Source: Candidatus Dojkabacteria bacterium (GTDB lineage Bacteria > Patescibacteriota > Dojkabacteria > B142 > WJKM01). Taken from it: 60,588 nt of DNA. Positions 8,415 to 16,639 of the stretch are shown here, one piece after another. Within the stretch, counting starts at the first letter, position 1; the number at the start of each line of letters is the position of its first letter. Below the pieces are notes generated by a model. It searched no databases. It was given only the letters and a program-made list of their open reading frames with translations, and was not told the origin of the DNA. The stretch spans positions 110,264 through 170,851 of the forward strand of contig WJKM01000011.1 in assembly GCA_014729085.1 (NCBI GenBank). The letters are read 5' to 3'. The position numbers and the translations under genes were made by a program.

Positions 8415-8936
8415 ATGAAAACTCGTAACTACATTATTTTTGGAATACAGATATTATTACTAAGTGTTGTCTTATTACTAGCAATACTTTTTCCATGGGT
8501 GACTATTCAAAGTGTTACCCTAATGTTTGCAGTATTACTAATAATTCAGGGAGTTTTTTCTATGATTGAAGCAATTACGAACTTCGGTTTGTATATTGGT
8601 TCAATCTGGTACCTACTGTTCGGTATTTTATCATTAATTGCGGGATTTGGAATTATTTACTATCCTATCACTTCGATAACAATTCTTGGATATGTACTAG
8701 CCGGATGGGTTTTAATATCAGGTTTTTTGAATATAATTGAAGGATTTATAATAAAACGTGAAAAACCAACAGAGATTTTCCTTATTATAAGTGGAATTTT
8801 ATCGATTTTCCTATCTATTTTAATCTTTATATTTCCGGCTAATTCCATCGCAGGATTTATGTGGTTTTTTGCTATATACCTTGTACTTTGGATTGTATTT
8901 GAATGGTCCCAGACTGAACGAATTAGAAATATTTAA
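8415..8936 (+). CDS. hdeD: HdeD-family (DUF308) integral membrane protein
   Basis: 173 aa, almost entirely hydrophobic, with about six membrane helices arranged in pairs. The repeated pattern (WVLISGFLNIIEGF, LFGILSLIAGFGIIYYP) is the hallmark of DUF308/HdeD. E. coli HdeD is an acid-stress membrane protein; the biochemical activity of the family is not established. It lies 33 nt after the hairpin that follows copy 1 of the BON genes and may be cotranscribed by readthrough. The location fits a general stress cluster. Confidence 0.88.
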   Translation: MKTRNYIIFGIQILLLSVVLLLAILFPWVTIQSVTLMFAVLLIIQGVFSMIEAITNFGLYIGSIWYLLFGILSLIAGFGIIYYPITSITILGYVLAGWVLISGFLNIIEGFIIKREKPTEIFLIISGILSIFLSILIFIFPANSIAGFMWFFAIYLVLWIVFEWSQTERIRNI

Positions 8937-9165
8937 CTCGACAAATTGGAAACTTTTAATTATTTTTACTTGAAATCTGAAGATTGGCGGTCAACGTCCG
9001 CTTTTCTTTATATAGATATATTAATATCCACAAATTTACCTTTAAATAGGTCGAATAACGTATTAATTGAAACTCATCCAGAAAGAAGCCTTATAATTTT
9101 TTTATCAGTATATTCAATCGTTATTAAAAACATACTACTCAAATATTTTTAAAATTTACCAACTT
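8937..9165. other. AT-rich gap with a weak hairpin
   Basis: No credible gene. A 68-codon frame starting at a TTG (8946) has poor composition and no relatives I know. GCGG at 8987-8990 pairs with CCGC at 8998-9001 and is followed by TTTTCTTT, a weak terminator for the HdeD gene. Confidence 0.4.
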
Positions 9166-9208
9166 TTTACAGTATCCTTATAAGCCTTTAATCAATAATA
9201 AATATAAT
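9166..9208 (+). promoter_or_regulatory. BON copy 2 promoter with 11-bp direct-repeat box
   Basis: TTTACA (9166-9171), 5 nt, CTTATA (9177-9182), exactly 20 nt, TATAAT (9203-9208). Geometry identical to the promoters at 7142 and 14813. The predicted transcription start is about 40 nt upstream of the ATG at 9254. Confidence 0.7.
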
Positions 9209-9253
9209 ACTTATGAGTTTATAACTCGTTATTTAATTTATTAATTTATTTAT

Positions 9254-9913
9254 ATGGCAACACAAGAGAAAATAAAGAAAGATGTCGTAGATAATCTATA
9301 CTGGGATACCAGAATTGATGCTTCAGATATTGAAGTTGAAATAGAGAAAGGACAAGTAACACTTAAAGGAACAGTACCTTCATACAGTGCAAGAAGTGCG
9401 GCAGCTTCCAATGCACTTTCGATACGTGATGTAACAAGCGTGGTTAACAACCTGACTGTAGAGTATCCTTCTGCAGTTACCGTTCCTTCAGATAGTGATA
9501 TTAAGGATAATGTTGAAAGCTCACTCTTATGGGATACGGATATCGACTCAACCAAGATTGATGTTTCAGTCTCAGGTGGAATCGTAACCCTGGAAGGAGA
9601 AGTCGATTCATTCTGGAAGCTATATAGAGCAGAAAGCGATGCTGACTTAACGGGTGTAATAGATATTGTTAATAAGCTTGCAGTTGTTCCAACCGAAAGT
9701 ATTGTGGATAAAGATATAGCAGAAGATGTTGTAAATGCATTAAGCAGAAATATTAGCGTTAATGTAGATGATGTAAATGTTAAGGTTAAAGATGGTAAGG
9801 TTACATTAACTGGTACAGTTCCAACCTCAACTGCATCAACAGCTGCCGAGAATTCTGCCTACTTCACTTTGGGAGTAACTGATGTTGACAATCAGCTTAT
9901 TGTCAGTTATTAA
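9254..9913 (+). CDS. cytosolic triple-BON-domain protein (copy 2)
   Basis: 219 aa with the same three-domain BON layout as the protein at 7678, to which it is closely similar from the first residues (EKIKKDVVDNLYWD is identical in both). The domains carry QVTLKGTVPSY, IVTLEGEVDSF and KVTLTGTVPTS as their core strands. No signal peptide or membrane helix is present. It is a single-gene unit with its own direct-repeat promoter at 9166 and a strong terminator at 9938. Role inferred: a stress-induced protein; its ligand is unknown. Confidence 0.92.
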   Translation: MATQEKIKKDVVDNLYWDTRIDASDIEVEIEKGQVTLKGTVPSYSARSAAASNALSIRDVTSVVNNLTVEYPSAVTVPSDSDIKDNVESSLLWDTDIDSTKIDVSVSGGIVTLEGEVDSFWKLYRAESDADLTGVIDIVNKLAVVPTESIVDKDIAEDVVNALSRNISVNVDDVNVKVKDGKVTLTGTVPTSTASTAAENSAYFTLGVTDVDNQLIVSY

Positions 9914-9937
9914 ACAAGTGCAGACATAGATTTTTCA

Positions 9938-9966
9938 AAAAGAGGGGGTTATCCCCTCTTTTTTGT
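9938..9966 (+). terminator. rho-independent terminator after BON copy 2
   Basis: AAAAGAGGGG, 5-nt loop, CCCCTCTTTT followed by further T residues: a 10-bp perfect stem with a U-tract, 25 nt after the stop codon. It could work in both directions. Confidence 0.92.
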
Positions 9967-10011
9967 AAAGCTATAATATACAAGTCTAATTCAAATTTTA
10001 AAAAATAAATA

Positions 10012-10659
10012 ATGATCGTTTATGAAGACAGGCAGGATGCCGGCGAAGGTCTTGCAGACGAATTAATTAACTACAAAGATAATAATCCATATATATTTGC
10101 TCTCCCAAGAGGAGGGGTTCCGGTGGCTTATCAAGTCTCAGAAAAGCTTAAGTGCCCCCTGGATATAATTACAGTAAGAAAACTTGGGGTTCCATGGCAT
10201 CCTGAGTTTGCATTTGGAGCAATAGCACCAGATGGTGTTAAAGTAATACATGAAGATGTAGTTGACAGACTAAACTTAACAAAGGAACAGATCGAGAGAG
10301 TAAAAAGCGAAGAGATAGAAGAAATGGAAAGAAGGACAAAGGTGTACAGAAAAAACCTTGACTATCCAAACCTTGCAGAAAATACGGCAATAATAATTGA
10401 TGACGGAATTGCAACAGGTGCTACTATGCACGCGGCTGTAAAGTTTGTCAAAAAACTGAAGCCTGAACGGACAATTATTGCGGTTCCTGTTTCGGCAGGC
10501 GATTCTGCTGATAAATTGCAGGAAGAAGTGGATGATTTCATATGTCCAAGCATTCCCCCGAATTTCAGTGCTGTAGGACAATGGTATAGAAAATTTACTC
10601 AGACAAGCGATGAGCAGGTAATTAAACTTCTGAAAAAGTCAAAAAATAATCTTAATTAA
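10012..10659 (+). CDS. phosphoribosyltransferase (COG1926 type)
   Basis: 215 aa. The PRPP-binding loop is clear: IIIDDGIATGAT (about 126-137). An upstream flexible-loop region begins ALPRGGVPVAYQ (about 32-43), typical of the predicted phosphoribosyltransferases often found beside stress genes. Substrate base or role is not established for this group. It heads a tight set with yjbQ (7-nt gap) and polX (overlap), so the three are probably one transcript. A TATAAT at 9973-9978 lies just after the preceding terminator and may be its promoter. Confidence 0.88.
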   Translation: MIVYEDRQDAGEGLADELINYKDNNPYIFALPRGGVPVAYQVSEKLKCPLDIITVRKLGVPWHPEFAFGAIAPDGVKVIHEDVVDRLNLTKEQIERVKSEEIEEMERRTKVYRKNLDYPNLAENTAIIIDDGIATGATMHAAVKFVKKLKPERTIIAVPVSAGDSADKLQEEVDDFICPSIPPNFSAVGQWYRKFTQTSDEQVIKLLKKSKNNLN

Positions 10660-10666
10660 AATTCCA

Positions 10667-11050
10667 ATGAAAAAAATTACAGTCAACAGCAAAAAGGAAA
10701 AGCAGGTAATTAATATCACATCAGATATAGAAAAGGTACTCCCTTCTGATTCCGGCGTATGCACAATTTTTTTAAGCCATACTACAGCTTCGATAACTAC
10801 AGCAGACCTGGATCCCGGAACGGATCTTGATATGCTTGATGCCTTTAATGAATTAGTACCGGAACTTAAATTCCGTCATCCTCATGATCCTTCTCATGTA
10901 GAAGATCATATACTTTCATCCCTTATTGGAACTTCTCTTATAGTACCCTATCAGAATTCAAGCTTGATTTTAGGAACTTGGCAGAACGTAGTTCTCATTG
11001 AGTTTAATGGGCCGAGAAAAAGAACTTTAGTTTTAAATATTTTAAAGTGA
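10667..11050 (+). CDS. yjbQ: YjbQ / UPF0047 family protein
   Basis: 127 aa, the normal length of the family. Diagnostic segments are FLSHTTASITTADLDPG, FRHPHDPSHVEDHI (a His cluster likely to bind metal) and LGTWQNVVLIEFNGPRKR near the C-terminus. Members have been reported to have weak thiamine-phosphate synthase activity, but the physiological role is open. Its TGA stop is overlapped by the GTG start of polX, so translation of the two is probably coupled. Confidence 0.92.
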   Translation: MKKITVNSKKEKQVINITSDIEKVLPSDSGVCTIFLSHTTASITTADLDPGTDLDMLDAFNELVPELKFRHPHDPSHVEDHILSSLIGTSLIVPYQNSSLILGTWQNVVLIEFNGPRKRTLVLNILK

Positions 11051-12765
11051 TCATACACAATAAAGAAATAGCTGAAAAACTGGAAGAGATGGCAAATCTT
11101 CTTGGTATCAAAGGTGCAAATGAGTATAGAGTCAGATCCTACCGAAATGCAGCTTTAACAGTTCGAAGGCAATCTAGAAGAATTCAGAATATGCTTGAAG
11201 AAGATAAGGATTTAACACAACTATCCAACATTGGAGAAAGTATAGCAGAAAAAATAAAAGAAATCGTAAATACAGGTGAATCTTCATTTCTATCATCATT
11301 GAAGGAGAAAATCCCTCCCGATCTGCTTGACATATTAGAAATTAAAGGTATGGGACCAAAAAGAGTTCAAAAATTATATGATGAACTGGATATAAAATCC
11401 AAAAAGGAATTAGAAAAAGCATTGAATAAAGGTAAAGTTAAAAACATTAATGGTTTTGGAAAAAAGACAACCAAAAATCTCAAAACAAATCTAAAAAAAG
11501 AGGAAAGTAATAATAAAAGAACCATTCTGAAACAAGCAAGGAATCTCATTCTGCCTTTTTGTGAATACTTAGAACGACTTAACGAAGTTCAGAAATTGCA
11601 TTTGGCCGGCAGTTACAGACGGAAAAAAGAAACTGTTGGAGATATAGACATCTTAATTTTAAGTTCTAAAAGACAAATAGTAATAGATCACTTTACTGAT
11701 TACGAAGAAGTAGAGAAAATCATATCCAAAGGTGAAACAAGGTCTACGGTAAAACTTAAGACTGGTATTCTTGTTGATCTCAGGGTAATCAAAGAAAAAA
11801 GTGAGGGTGCTGCCTTACTATACTTTACGGGATCCAAGTCGCACAATGTAACTTTAAGAAAAATTGCCCAAGACGATGGATACAAAATCAATGAATATGG
11901 AATTTTCCAAAATAATAAAAGAATAAACAAATCAAACGAATCAGAAATTTATCAAATGTTCGGATTTGAATACATTCCACCTGAACTAAGGGAAAACCGG
12001 GGAGAATTTGAAGCCTCTAAAAACAACAACTTACCTAAATTAATACAGCTTAAGGATATAAAAGGAGACGTACAAATGCATACAACCCAAAGCGATGCAG
12101 AAAATACCATTACAGAAATGGCGAAAAAATGCAGAAAGCTGGGTTATGAATATATTGCTGTCACGGATCATTCTGGGTATATAGGTGTTACCCAGGGCCT
12201 AAAAGATGATGAAATACCTGAACAAATCGAAAGGATTACAAAAATTAACGAAAATTTTGAAAATATAGAAATTTTATCTGGTATGGAGGTCGATGTTTTA
12301 GAAGATGGAAAACTAGATCTCTCAGATGAAGTACTGAAAAAACTAGATGTCGTTTTATTCTCCATACATTCCCACTTTAATCTTTCCAGTAAAAAACAAA
12401 CAGATAGGATCCTAAAGGCCATGGATAATCCTTATGTGAATATTTTTGCACATCCTACTGGAAGAAAAATAGGTAAAAGAGATCCTTACAGCTACGATAT
12501 TGAAAAAATACTAAAAAGAGCCAAAGCAAACAATATTATAATGGAAATAAATGCCTCCCCTGCTCGACTCGATCTTAACGATATCCATTCAAAACGAGCT
12601 AAAGAAATAGGAGTTAAGATGGTTATTTCAACAGATGCCCATAGCATCAACGAATTAAACTACATGAAGTATGGAGTCTGGCAAGCGAGGAGAGGTTGGC
12701 TGGAAAAAGAGGATGTTATTAACACAAAATCTGTAGAAAAATTTAAAAAGGCATTAAAAAAGTAG
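11047..12765 (+). CDS. polX: bacterial family-X DNA polymerase with PHP domain
   Basis: Gap-filling repair polymerase, 572 aa, the typical length. N-terminal 8-kDa-like region and helix-hairpin-helix motifs (IKGMGPKRVQKLYDEL, INGFGKKT) come first. The nucleotidyltransferase core is LAGSYRRKKETVGDIDILIL (two catalytic Asp in GDID). The C-terminal PHP domain (about 335-572) carries metal ligands in MHTT, TDHSGY, EVDV, HSHF, AHPTG and TDAH and supplies 3'-5' exonuclease or AP-endonuclease activity in characterised homologues. The start is GTG, overlapping the yjbQ stop as GTGA. Its place in a stress island fits a role in DNA repair. Confidence 0.95.
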   Translation: MIIHNKEIAEKLEEMANLLGIKGANEYRVRSYRNAALTVRRQSRRIQNMLEEDKDLTQLSNIGESIAEKIKEIVNTGESSFLSSLKEKIPPDLLDILEIKGMGPKRVQKLYDELDIKSKKELEKALNKGKVKNINGFGKKTTKNLKTNLKKEESNNKRTILKQARNLILPFCEYLERLNEVQKLHLAGSYRRKKETVGDIDILILSSKRQIVIDHFTDYEEVEKIISKGETRSTVKLKTGILVDLRVIKEKSEGAALLYFTGSKSHNVTLRKIAQDDGYKINEYGIFQNNKRINKSNESEIYQMFGFEYIPPELRENRGEFEASKNNNLPKLIQLKDIKGDVQMHTTQSDAENTITEMAKKCRKLGYEYIAVTDHSGYIGVTQGLKDDEIPEQIERITKINENFENIEILSGMEVDVLEDGKLDLSDEVLKKLDVVLFSIHSHFNLSSKKQTDRILKAMDNPYVNIFAHPTGRKIGKRDPYSYDIEKILKRAKANNIIMEINASPARLDLNDIHSKRAKEIGVKMVISTDAHSINELNYMKYGVWQARRGWLEKEDVINTKSVEKFKKALKK

Positions 12766-12840
12766 ACGTATTGATTTTGCTGTTTCTGTAAATCTATCCC
12801 CTACACTTTCCAGGTCAAAATTTTTGTAATTGGTTAATTT

Positions 12841-13128
12841 TTACTTATCTTTAATAATATCCTCTACTTCTTTTTTACCCTCTTTCATCATCTCAACCTG
12901 TTCTTGATCTCCAGCCAATAATAAAGTTTCAAATTCACCTACATGTTCTTTCTCCTCTCTTGCTACGTCTAAAAAAACTTTCTTTAATTTCTCATCCTCA
13001 GTAGAGGCTGCAAGTTGCTCATAGAGGTTAATTGCATCCAACTCCGCCATAATCCCAATTCTAAGCAAAGCTAAATTTCTTTGTTCTGTACTCAAGCCAG
13101 ATAAGTCTATTGGATATTTTGAAATCAT
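12841..13128 (-). CDS. small ferritin-like (rubrerythrin / encapsulated-ferritin type) protein
   Basis: 95 aa, about half a normal ferritin. Two helices carry the iron ligands: AELDAINLYEQLA (E29, E37) and VAREEKEHVGEF (E58 or E59, H62). This is the layout of two-helix ferritin-like proteins that form a four-helix site by dimerising. Relatives are often cargo of, or fused to, encapsulin shells, but no encapsulin gene is present in this window. The last 25 residues are a charged Lys/Glu tail that could be a targeting or assembly segment. It is the last gene of the BON-sod-ferritin unit and would store iron or remove peroxide. Confidence 0.8.
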   Translation of the reverse strand: MISKYPIDLSGLSTEQRNLALLRIGIMAELDAINLYEQLAASTEDEKLKKVFLDVAREEKEHVGEFETLLLAGDQEQVEMMKEGKKEVEDIIKDK

Positions 13129-13219
13129 ATAACTAAATTTAAAAATAAATTACTATATTGACTAATCACTTAATTGTCACAATTCAGTTTTTCAAAATAG
13201 TAGTGAGCTCGAATAAATA

Positions 13220-13798
13220 TTAAATCAGTTTCTGCTCTACTTCATCCCAATTCACAACATTCCACCATCTATCAACATATTCATTCCGATCATTTTTGTA
13301 ATCCAAATAATATGCATGCTCCCAAACATCTAATGCTAAAAGCAGTTTATAATTCGTTAAATATAATTTATTATGATTTTCTATTTGCATAATTTCGAAA
13401 TTATCATTTCTTTCATTACCAAGTAGAACTGCCCAGCCTGATCCTTCAACTGACTTTGCTGTATTTGCGAAAAGTTCTTTGAATCGTTTGAAACTTTTAA
13501 ATTTCTCTTCGATTTTCTTCTTAACTTTTGGAGAGGATGAGTTACTCTCGTCTGGAGCTCTCATACTTTTCCAAAAAACAGAATGTAATTTATGTCCATT
13601 AAGATTGAAACTTAAATCTCTAAGCACATGCTTAATATTACTATAGTCTCCAGCATCCAGGACCTCCAAAGCTTTATTTGCTTTTTTAACGTATCCTGCA
13701 TGATGTTTTCGATGGTGCAGCTGCATTATCTCTTCTGAAATTACAGGTTCTAATGAATTATAACTATAAATTAAATCAGGAAGCTTATATTTTTTCAT
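13220..13798 (-). CDS. sodA: superoxide dismutase, Fe/Mn family
   Basis: 192 aa. Metal ligands align with E. coli SodB: H28 (in MQLHHRKHH), H72 (in NGHKLHSVFW), D157 and H161 (in LDVWEHAYYLDY). The second helix motif is FNLNGHKLHSVFW rather than the enterobacterial QVWNHTFYW, like archaeal and other deep-branching enzymes. No signal peptide, so cytosolic. Metal preference cannot be decided by eye. It sits between a membrane-anchored BON gene and a mini-ferritin gene on the same strand, suggesting a joint oxidative-stress unit. Confidence 0.93.
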   Translation of the reverse strand: MKKYKLPDLIYSYNSLEPVISEEIMQLHHRKHHAGYVKKANKALEVLDAGDYSNIKHVLRDLSFNLNGHKLHSVFWKSMRAPDESNSSSPKVKKKIEEKFKSFKRFKELFANTAKSVEGSGWAVLLGNERNDNFEIMQIENHNKLYLTNYKLLLALDVWEHAYYLDYKNDRNEYVDRWWNVVNWDEVEQKLI

Positions 13799-13825
13799 AA
13801 CACCAATAATAATAATTTAGATTGT

Positions 13826-13850
13826 ACTAGGGAGAGTTTCTCTCCCTAGT
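13826..13850. terminator. hairpin between BON-TM copy 1 and sod
   Basis: Perfect 11-bp stem ACTAGGGAGAG / CTCTCCCTAGT with a 3-nt loop, in the 69-nt gap between two genes on the minus strand. There is no U-tract on that strand. It may be an attenuating or mRNA-processing hairpin that sets the ratio of BON to SOD. Confidence 0.5.
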
Positions 13851-13867
13851 AAGTATGTATATCGAAA

Positions 13868-14698
13868 TTAGAGAACCTCCAATCGATTTGTAACGCTTTT
13901 AACTCCTAATGTATAAAAAGCTATATCAGTGGATACACTAGATTCGTATGCAGTATCAACTTTACCAGTTAAAGTTACATGCCCGTCTGTCACTTTTACA
14001 ACAACATCTTCTTCATCAATTATCGCATTTCTTTCAAGTGCTTCCATAATATCCTCGGCAATATTCTCGTCTGTATAGTCTTCTGTAAAAACTATCGCTA
14101 ATTGGTTATCAACATTATGAACTCCATAGCTGCTATACGCTTGTTCTTCAGCCTGATTCTTTCTCCAAAAAGAATCTACAGTACCGGTTAATGTAACATT
14201 CCCATCTTCTACACTTACATCAATATCATATGATTCAAGATCAGAATCCCAAGCGAGTAGATTACTAACCCGCTCTTGTAAAATCTCGTCCTCAGGTATT
14301 TCAGAAATATCTGGAAATTCTACAATAATTTCATTATCCACAGAAATCACACCTTCCACATCTAGTGCACTTTGAGCAGCTGCTTTTTTAGATTCATAGT
14401 TTGGAACAGCTCCCGTCAATGTTACCTCACCATCCGTTACTGACACATCTACATTGTCTGAAAATACTCTCGAATCCCAAACTAATTGAGAAACAATGGT
14501 TTCCTGTATCTCCTCGTCTGTCGGTTCAACGACAGAAATATTTACATCACTCACTTCCGGCTCTGTCGGGGTTTTCCTAAAATAAAACCCTATCCATCCT
14601 ACTAAAATAATAAAAAGAATTACAGAAATAAATTGCCATATACCAGAGTTATCATTTACTCCGACTGATTTTTTAGTTGTTTGTTTTCTCTTTGTCAT
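13868..14698 (-). CDS. membrane-anchored triple-BON-domain protein (copy 1)
   Basis: 276 aa. A basic N-terminus (MTKRKQTTKKS) precedes one membrane helix (about 22-43), then three BON domains (about 58-130, 136-205, 207-276) with core strands EVTLTGAVPNY, NVTLTGTVDSF and HVTLTGKVDTA. By the positive-inside rule the BON domains lie outside the cytoplasmic membrane. It is the first gene of a probable operon with sod and the mini-ferritin. A direct-repeat box lies upstream at 14766-14782. It resembles the protein at 18122 more than the cytosolic copies. Confidence 0.9.
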   Translation of the reverse strand: MTKRKQTTKKSVGVNDNSGIWQFISVILFIILVGWIGFYFRKTPTEPEVSDVNISVVEPTDEEIQETIVSQLVWDSRVFSDNVDVSVTDGEVTLTGAVPNYESKKAAAQSALDVEGVISVDNEIIVEFPDISEIPEDEILQERVSNLLAWDSDLESYDIDVSVEDGNVTLTGTVDSFWRKNQAEEQAYSSYGVHNVDNQLAIVFTEDYTDENIAEDIMEALERNAIIDEEDVVVKVTDGHVTLTGKVDTAYESSVSTDIAFYTLGVKSVTNRLEVL

Positions 14699-14739
14699 AT
14701 TAATTATTTAATAAATTAAATTATAAAAATAATACTATT

Positions 14740-14782
14740 AACTTATGAGATGGTTATAAGATGACTATAAAAATTATGTAAA
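14740..14782 (-). promoter_or_regulatory. promoter region of the BON-sod-ferritin unit with direct-repeat box
   Basis: On the minus strand TTTACA (14782-14777), 5 nt, TTTATA (14771-14766), then 20 nt to TAAGTT (14745-14740). The box matches the other four in sequence and 11-bp period, but the -10 at the expected place is poor. It lies back to back with the box of the divergent BON gene at 14813. Confidence 0.5.
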
Positions 14783-14812
14783 AATTAAATTTTTTATCAT
14801 ATTTATAAATTT

Positions 14813-14855
14813 TTAACATGCTATTTATCTGTTTCTTACTATTTATTCTTATAAT
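14813..14855 (+). promoter_or_regulatory. BON copy 3 promoter with 11-bp direct-repeat box
   Basis: TTAACA (14813-14818), 5 nt, TTTATC (14824-14829), exactly 20 nt, TATAAT (14850-14855). Same geometry as the promoters at 7142 and 9166. The ATG is 36 nt past the -10 box. Confidence 0.65.
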
Positions 14856-14890
14856 GTATTTATTATTTAAAATATCAGTAAAACTAAATT

Positions 14891-15547
14891 ATGGACTCAC
14901 AAAAAATTAAAACCGATATTGAGGAAACGCTTTACTGGGATCCTAGAGTTGATTCCACAAAGATTGAAGTAGAAGTAGAAAAAGAGAAAGCAACACTCAA
15001 AGGGACAATTAATTCTTATTCTTCTAAGATAGCTGCTGTTAACGATGCTTGGTCGGTATTTGGAGTTCTAGATGTTGAAAGCAAATTAAACATTAAGTAT
15101 CCAACAACCGATACACTTCCATCAGACAGTGAACTCGAAAAGAATATCGAGAAATCTTTACTTTGGGATCCTTTTATAGACTCAAAAAATATTAATGTAT
15201 CTGTCGAGAATGGAAAAGTTACTTTGGAGGGCAATGTAAACGAATACTGGAAGATAAAAAAAGTAGAACGAAAAGCTGATATAGTAGGTGTAATAGATAT
15301 TATAAATAAACTGACAGTAACACCAACACAAAGTGTACTCGATAAAGATATAGCCAAGGATGTTACAAATGCTATTGACAGAAATACGAATGTCGATATT
15401 GATAATATAAATATTAAAGTTAAAAATGGCAACGTAACTCTATCAGGTACTGTTAATAATCGGAATGCTTTTAATGCAGCAGAAAGCTCTGCTTACTATA
15501 CATTGGGCGTCAGGGAGGTCAATAATAACCTAGCAATTAAATACTAA
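14891..15547 (+). CDS. cytosolic triple-BON-domain protein (copy 3)
   Basis: 218 aa, same three-domain plan and same lack of signal peptide as the proteins at 7678 and 9254. Core strands are KATLKGTINSY, KVTLEGNVNEY and NVTLSGTVNNR. It is more Lys/Asn-rich than copy 2 and looks like an older duplicate. It is monocistronic: the next gene faces it and ends 223 nt away. Its direct-repeat promoter at 14813 suggests induction together with the other copies. Confidence 0.9.
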   Translation: MDSQKIKTDIEETLYWDPRVDSTKIEVEVEKEKATLKGTINSYSSKIAAVNDAWSVFGVLDVESKLNIKYPTTDTLPSDSELEKNIEKSLLWDPFIDSKNINVSVENGKVTLEGNVNEYWKIKKVERKADIVGVIDIINKLTVTPTQSVLDKDIAKDVTNAIDRNTNVDIDNINIKVKNGNVTLSGTVNNRNAFNAAESSAYYTLGVREVNNNLAIKY

Positions 15548-15770
15548 AATCAAATCCAATATTTAAGATTTGTCCTATTGTTTGTGTGAGCTTTTGAAGC
15601 GAACTATTAACTTAATTGATTGGAAGGGCGCAACATAGAAAAAATTTCTACTTCCAAGACAGATCGTATCTGCTCTGATATTCTTTACAAAACAGAACAT
15701 ATGTATTCAAGCTGATAATACCAACGAATAAATCTATTTATAAAAACTTAAATATTTATATACAATCTAA

Positions 15771-16619
15771 TTATTTACCAAAGGGAGAGAAGCTTGGGTT
15801 TACTATTCTATTATTATTATCAAGGGTATCAATTTTTCCCAAATCTTCATCACTTAATTCAACGTTCAGGCTTTCGAAATTTTCTTGGATATGTTTCGGA
15901 TCGCTGCTTCTCGGAATTGCTATAATCCCTTTCTGCCTTATCCACGCCAATATAACCTGAGCTTCTGTGCAACCTCTTGCTCCAGCAATATCTTTAATTT
16001 TCTTAATCTCTAAATCCTGACCATGGCCTAGAGGTGAATAAGCTGTTACGGAAATATCATTCTGATGAGAAAATTTTACGAGTTCTTTCTGTTGTAGGGT
16101 AGGATGAAATTCAAACTGATGATTTGCAATTGAGATATCTTTCCCAAGAATATGCTGGCTACTATTCAAAAGGATTTTTAACTGCAAAGCTGTAAAGTTG
16201 CTTACTCCAATGTGATTAACTAATCCTTCTGTTTTTAATTCTTTCATAGCTCCAATTGTATCTGAGATTGGAACATCATCATTCGGCCAATGCACTAATA
16301 ATAAATCTAAATAGTCGGTATCAAGTTCATCTAAAAATCTTTTGGTGTCTTTTTTAAGATCTTCGGGATTCAAACTAGTCCGCCATACTTTTGAAGTCAG
16401 AAATATTTCATCTCTTTTAATTCCAGAACCATTGATTGCTTTCCCTACCTCCTGATGATTTTTATAAGCATCTGCGGTGTCTATATGCCTATATCCTACC
16501 TTTAGAGCATTGAAAACTGCATTTTGACACTCTGTTCCTTTTAACTTCCAAGTACCAAATCCTAGAACTGGTATTTTAGATCTATGATTTAATTTTTTCT
16601 TTTCAACTTGTTTGTTCAT
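15771..16619 (-). CDS. aldo/keto reductase
   Basis: NADPH-dependent reductase of carbonyl compounds, 282 aa, normal length. The catalytic tetrad is visible: D47, Y52 (DTADAYKNHQEVG), K77 (FLTSKVWR) and H110 (LLLVHWP). The C-terminal cofactor-binding stretch IAIPRSSDPKHIQENF is present. It is the last gene of the five-gene minus-strand unit starting with ytxH at 19277 (20-nt gap from the gene before). A role in detoxifying reactive aldehydes would suit the stress island, but the substrate is unknown. Confidence 0.95.
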   Translation of the reverse strand: MNKQVEKKKLNHRSKIPVLGFGTWKLKGTECQNAVFNALKVGYRHIDTADAYKNHQEVGKAINGSGIKRDEIFLTSKVWRTSLNPEDLKKDTKRFLDELDTDYLDLLLVHWPNDDVPISDTIGAMKELKTEGLVNHIGVSNFTALQLKILLNSSQHILGKDISIANHQFEFHPTLQQKELVKFSHQNDISVTAYSPLGHGQDLEIKKIKDIAGARGCTEAQVILAWIRQKGIIAIPRSSDPKHIQENFESLNVELSDEDLGKIDTLDNNNRIVNPSFSPFGK

Positions 16620-16639
16620 ATACTAAGGATTTTAAAAAT

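Noticed and set aside
8946-9152. 68-codon ORF between HdeD and BON copy 2
   Set aside because: TTG start, low-complexity AT-rich composition, no ribosome site, overlaps a terminator-like hairpin and stops just before a good promoter.
7678-9913. possible composite transposon made by the two similar BON genes
   Set aside because: The copies are direct paralogues with diverged sequence, no terminal inverted repeats and no transposase.
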